Part shown: one piece after another, positions 61,122 through 64,000 of the stretch
How positions within the stretch are numbered: the first letter of the stretch is position 1
How the letters are laid out: each line of letters starts with the position of its first letter
Source of the DNA: Methylobacillus sp. MM3
GTDB lineage: Bacteria; Pseudomonadota; Gammaproteobacteria; Burkholderiales; Methylophilaceae
Length of the DNA: 64,000 nucleotides
NCBI RefSeq assembly: GCF_001645185.1
Contig: NZ_LXTQ01000001.1
Span: forward strand, 682,001 to 746,000
Direction of reading: 5' to 3'
The notes under the pieces: generated by a model
Told to the model about the DNA's origin: nothing
Databases searched by the model: none
The model's input: only the letters and a program-made list of their open reading frames with translations
Program-made: the position numbers and the translations under genes

Positions 61122-61871
61122 CTAGCCGTCGATACGCGCGATCAGGGGAAGATGATCCGAAGCTGTTCTCGCCAGTGGCGTTGCATGCACATCGACGTGT
61201 ACCAGCCGTCGGCGCGGGCTGATCCAGATGCGGTCCAGCGCGAATACCGGCCAGGGCGCCGGAAATGTCGCCGGCGCGGGCGCTTCCTCGAAATGACGAT
61301 GCAGCATGCGCAGCGGCCTTCCCCAGGTCAGCCATTCGTTGATGTCGCCCATCAGGATCATCGCCATCTGATTGGTGCCGAAAGCGTGCAGCAAGGTGCG
61401 TATCTGCGCGCGGCGCTCGCCGGGGCGCAGGCCGAGATGGGTGGCAACCACGCGTAGCGGATGACCGTGGCAATCGATATCTGCATCCAGCGCGCCACGC
61501 GGTTCGCAACGGCCGAAGGCGAGATTGATATTGCGTGTGGCGATGATGGGATAGCGGCTGAGAACCGCATTTCCAAAGCGGCGTTGCGGATTGCAATGGG
61601 TCGGGCCCTCCACCGCGTTGTAACCGGTCGCCATTTGCAGCACCTCCAGGACATCCGGCCAATCGCTGCCGCCGAGCGGCACTTCCTGCAATGCAATGAT
61701 GTCAGCGTGCATTTCCTCCAGTACCTCGCCTACGCGGTCGGGGACAAAGCGGCCATCCATCCCGATGGCACTGTGGATGTTATACGTGGCAACGGTGACC
61801 GGCCAGGGAGTAAAGTCCGGGGTCATGCCCTCTTCGGCAGGACTCAGCAGATTGGCGTCGTTCAGATTCAT
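61122..61871 (-). CDS. EEP-family (endonuclease/exonuclease/phosphatase) hydrolase
   Basis: A 249-residue metal-dependent hydrolase. YNIHSAIGMDGRFVPDR at the start, IIALQEVPLGGSDW with the metal Glu, ILMGDINEW with Asp and Asn, and SDHLPLIARI at the end make up the fold's catalytic set. In many bacteria such genes stand next to PLD-type genes as here, and it may act on lipid head groups or nucleic acids. Its start overlaps the PLD stop (TAATG). Confidence 0.88.
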   Translation of the reverse strand: MNLNDANLLSPAEEGMTPDFTPWPVTVATYNIHSAIGMDGRFVPDRVGEVLEEMHADIIALQEVPLGGSDWPDVLEVLQMATGYNAVEGPTHCNPQRRFGNAVLSRYPIIATRNINLAFGRCEPRGALDADIDCHGHPLRVVATHLGLRPGERRAQIRTLLHAFGTNQMAMILMGDINEWLTWGRPLRMLHRHFEEAPAPATFPAPWPVFALDRIWISPRRRLVHVDVHATPLARTASDHLPLIARIDG

Positions 61872-64000
61872 TATGTTTGGGCGTTGCTCCTGCGCTCGAA
61901 CAGGCGTTGCAACCCAACCGCCGTGCCAATCAACAGCACTGCCACGCCAGCCAGTACGGCAATCGCTTCGGGGCTCGGATTGCGTACTGCCTCGGCGAGG
62001 TGGTGGGCGAAAGTCACGGTGATAATGATGCCAGGCGCCATGCCCAGGGCGGTTCCGATCAGGTAATCGCGGAAACGTATCTGCAATGCGCCGGCCAGCA
62101 CATTGACCATGGTAAATGGCGCCACCGGCAGCAGGCGCGTGATCACCATCGCGACGATGCCTTGCCTGGAGAGACGGCGGCTAATGCGGCTCACGCGCGC
62201 TCCGATGAAACGATGCACGCCATCCCTGCCCAGCCAGCGACCGACGCCGTAGCTTATGACCGCGCTCAACAGCGTGCCTCCGGCGGCATAGAAGCCGCCC
62301 GTCAGCGGCCCGAACACGATGCCGGTCACGCCTATCAGCAGCATCACAGGCACCATCAGCATTCCGGCAACGACGTAACCCAGGATCACCGCCAGCGGGG
62401 TGAATGGCAAGGCGTCCAGACTGCGTGCCAATTTGATCAGCGCAGCCAGGTTGACTGCTTCACCCAACGGCGTAGAGCGCCACGCGACGGCCAGCAACGC
62501 CAGCGCAACCGCGGTTACTCCCAACACGATCATGCGGCGCGGCACCGGTTTATGGTCATCCCTGGGAACGAATTGCTCGATCAGCGCATCCGGATCGATA
62601 GGTTTTTCGGGATCCAATACTGCCTGATCCGGAATCAGCGCATCCAGCTCGGGCGTGGCTTCGGGCTCAAGCACGCGCAATGATCTGGCGGAACCCTGCA
62701 AGGCCGCAACCGTTTCATGCAGGCTTTGGCGCCGCTGAAGTTCCGCATCCACCTGTTCCGGTTTAACGTCGAGATGCTCGGCCATCAGCCGGCTGCGCAG
62801 GTGCGCGATCGCACCGCGGATTTCGTCCCGCCTGCTGCCATGCGCTTCAATGACCAGCTTGCATTCGGTATCCAACGCCATCGAGCGATTGCTGAGATTG
62901 GCCGAACCGACACCGAGAACGTCGTCGTCCACCGTGAAAACCTTGCTGTGCACATTCAGGCAGTTATCGCCGTTCAGGCCGGGAAGCTCTGCGCAATACA
63001 TCCGGTAGCGCCCCCGTGCATCGGCCTGTTTCAGGCGGCGATGCACGCGTGCCCGCAATACCCCCATGGTGGATTGTTCCAGCCAGCCACTCTGGATTCT
63101 TGGCATGACGATCATGACTTCCGGCGCGTCATCCTCGATCAGGCGCGCCGCCAGGGCGTTGCATATCAGATCGGAAGTAAAATACTGATTCTCGAAAAAA
63201 AGCCTCTGCCGCGCAGCGGCGATGGCATCGAGATGCAGCTGGCGCACCTCGTACACGCCCTCGCGCCCGTTATAGGCCGGCTCGGTGCGCGCAATGCCAA
63301 CTTCAATGTCGATGATGTCGGGGGCAATGTCTTCAGGCCATAAATCGGCCGCCGTGTTCACCGACGCAGCCTTGGGCTCCTGGCCTGTCGCACGCTCCCA
63401 GCGCTGGCGTGCCAGTTCGCCAAGCGCACGCGCCGCGTCACCGTCAATCATGGCCTGCACATCGTGGAAAGGCCCGTAAGGCTTGCCGTCGCTACTGCGG
63501 CGCAAGGGCGAATCGCAGGCATGCTCGGGGGTATCCCAGCGGCAACGCGTGATATCCAGCCCTCCCGCAAATGCCAGCGCATCGTCGATAACCACGACTT
63601 TTTGGTGATGCGAAGCTCCCACCGGATGTTTCTCATCCATATGAAACATCAATCGCCGATGATGTCCACGCCAGCCCAGTCTGGTCACCGGCCATTTGCG
63701 CTCCAGCGCAAACAGCATCGCAAAATCCCAGTTCAGCACATGAATGTGCAGGTCGGGGCGGGCATCTGCGACCGCATACAGAAAATTTCCCAGTTGCTCC
63801 GGATAGCCGTCGTTCGCGCCTTGCGGCACCAGCCGTATCTGACTGTCGATATCCCAACCCAGAATGAAAACGCTATGCCTGGCCTTGAGAATGGCTTGCC
63901 GCAACGTCCGAAAATAAATCTCGGCATCGACCAGCATGCTGAAACGCCGAGCATGCTCGATACGCCAGCAATTGCGACCAGGCTGCAAAAGGCGGGAGGG
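61871..64000 (-). CDS. Phospholipase D-like / VTT (DedA-TVP38) fusion protein (N-terminus cut by the window)
   Basis: At least 709 residues; the frame is open to the window edge and the true start is beyond it (a TTG at 63988 is not convincing). Two HKD motifs: HHQKVVVIDDALAFAGGLD early on and HSKVFTVDDDVLGVGSANLSNRS after, as in cardiolipin synthases. From about residue 500 the protein has membrane segments and a VTT/TVP38 domain (GVTGIVFGPLTGGFYAAGGTLLSAVISYGVGRWLGRDGV) typical of lipid-scramblase-like proteins. Coupled to the EEP hydrolase, it likely works on membrane phospholipids. Confidence 0.9.
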   Translation of the reverse strand, partial: PSRLLQPGRNCWRIEHARRFSMLVDAEIYFRTLRQAILKARHSVFILGWDIDSQIRLVPQGANDGYPEQLGNFLYAVADARPDLHIHVLNWDFAMLFALERKWPVTRLGWRGHHRRLMFHMDEKHPVGASHHQKVVVIDDALAFAGGLDITRCRWDTPEHACDSPLRRSSDGKPYGPFHDVQAMIDGDAARALGELARQRWERATGQEPKAASVNTAADLWPEDIAPDIIDIEVGIARTEPAYNGREGVYEVRQLHLDAIAAARQRLFFENQYFTSDLICNALAARLIEDDAPEVMIVMPRIQSGWLEQSTMGVLRARVHRRLKQADARGRYRMYCAELPGLNGDNCLNVHSKVFTVDDDVLGVGSANLSNRSMALDTECKLVIEAHGSRRDEIRGAIAHLRSRLMAEHLDVKPEQVDAELQRRQSLHETVAALQGSARSLRVLEPEATPELDALIPDQAVLDPEKPIDPDALIEQFVPRDDHKPVPRRMIVLGVTAVALALLAVAWRSTPLGEAVNLAALIKLARSLDALPFTPLAVILGYVVAGMLMVPVMLLIGVTGIVFGPLTGGFYAAGGTLLSAVISYGVGRWLGRDGVHRFIGARVSRISRRLSRQGIVAMVITRLLPVAPFTMVNVLAGALQIRFRDYLIGTALGMAPGIIITVTFAHHLAEAVRNPSPEAIAVLAGVAVLLIGTAVGLQRLFERRSNAQT

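Noticed and set aside
61064-61125. GCCTGTT/AACAGGC inverted repeat after the CobW-type gene
   Set aside because: The arms are short, about 45 bases apart and not followed by a T-run, so a terminator could not be supported.

Overview
The window looks like a chromosomal segment from a denitrifying, methanol-oxidising betaproteobacterium. This rests on gene content (clade I nosZ, nirS, narGHJI, xoxF, a PQQ operon, the betaproteobacterial SpecificRecomb membrane family, ETF/ETF-QO) and on high-GC coding with minus-strand operons packed end to end. I cannot name a genus. No rRNA, tRNA, CRISPR array or insertion sequence was recognised.

Layout. 1-2751 (minus): nirS, a c551-type cytochrome, nirC and the start of nirF (cytochrome cd1 nitrite reductase). 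2880-3704: divergent nirE. 3688-4751: an FmdE-family gene and nsrR. 4843-7982: a DUF59 / DUF2249 / NnrS-like run behind an NsrR-type operator (NO response). 8179-11705: an SPW membrane protein, a flavin reductase, a Vgb-like propeller, a PRC-barrel protein and small unknowns. 11793-15904 (minus): pqqA-pqqD-pqqE, a 33-residue membrane peptide, a PuuD-like membrane protein, serC and a DHODH-like flavoprotein; pqqB and pqqC are absent from the operon. 16273-19620: a YhcC-type radical SAM gene and ubiU-ubiV-ubiT (O2-independent ubiquinone synthesis). 19865-28243: a DGC-domain gene and nosZ-nosR-nosDFYL. 28260-33547: a MocR regulator, xoxF behind a strongly structured leader, a MOSC gene, small genes and a scrap of nosL. 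33617-46350 (minus): narK1-narK2-narGHJI, then carbonic anhydrase, a porin, mobB and a cytochrome cL-like gene. 46495-48226: an AT-rich two-gene module (ParA-like ATPase plus class III cyclase-like protein). 48345-52188: a decayed narL copy, a DUF3943 gene and narL-narX. 52269-64000: SpecificRecomb protein, HicA-like protein, ETF-QO, LysR, etfBA, an Fpr-type reductase, a CobW-type GTPase, an EEP-family hydrolase and a PLD-VTT fusion.

How it fits together. Nitrate is imported and reduced (NarK, NarGHI), then nitrite, and nitrous oxide (NirS, NosZ); the NO reductase is not in the window. XoxF with PQQ would oxidise methanol and pass electrons to a cL-type cytochrome encoded at the end of the nar operon. 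UbiUVT would supply quinone without oxygen. Four near-perfect FNR/Dnr boxes (nirS/nirE, radical SAM-ubi, DGC gene, nosZ) and an NsrR-type operator tie much of this to low oxygen and NO.

The two things I would examine first are the AT-rich ParA/cyclase-like module, which is foreign in base composition and has no obvious denitrification role, and the folded leader just upstream of xoxF.
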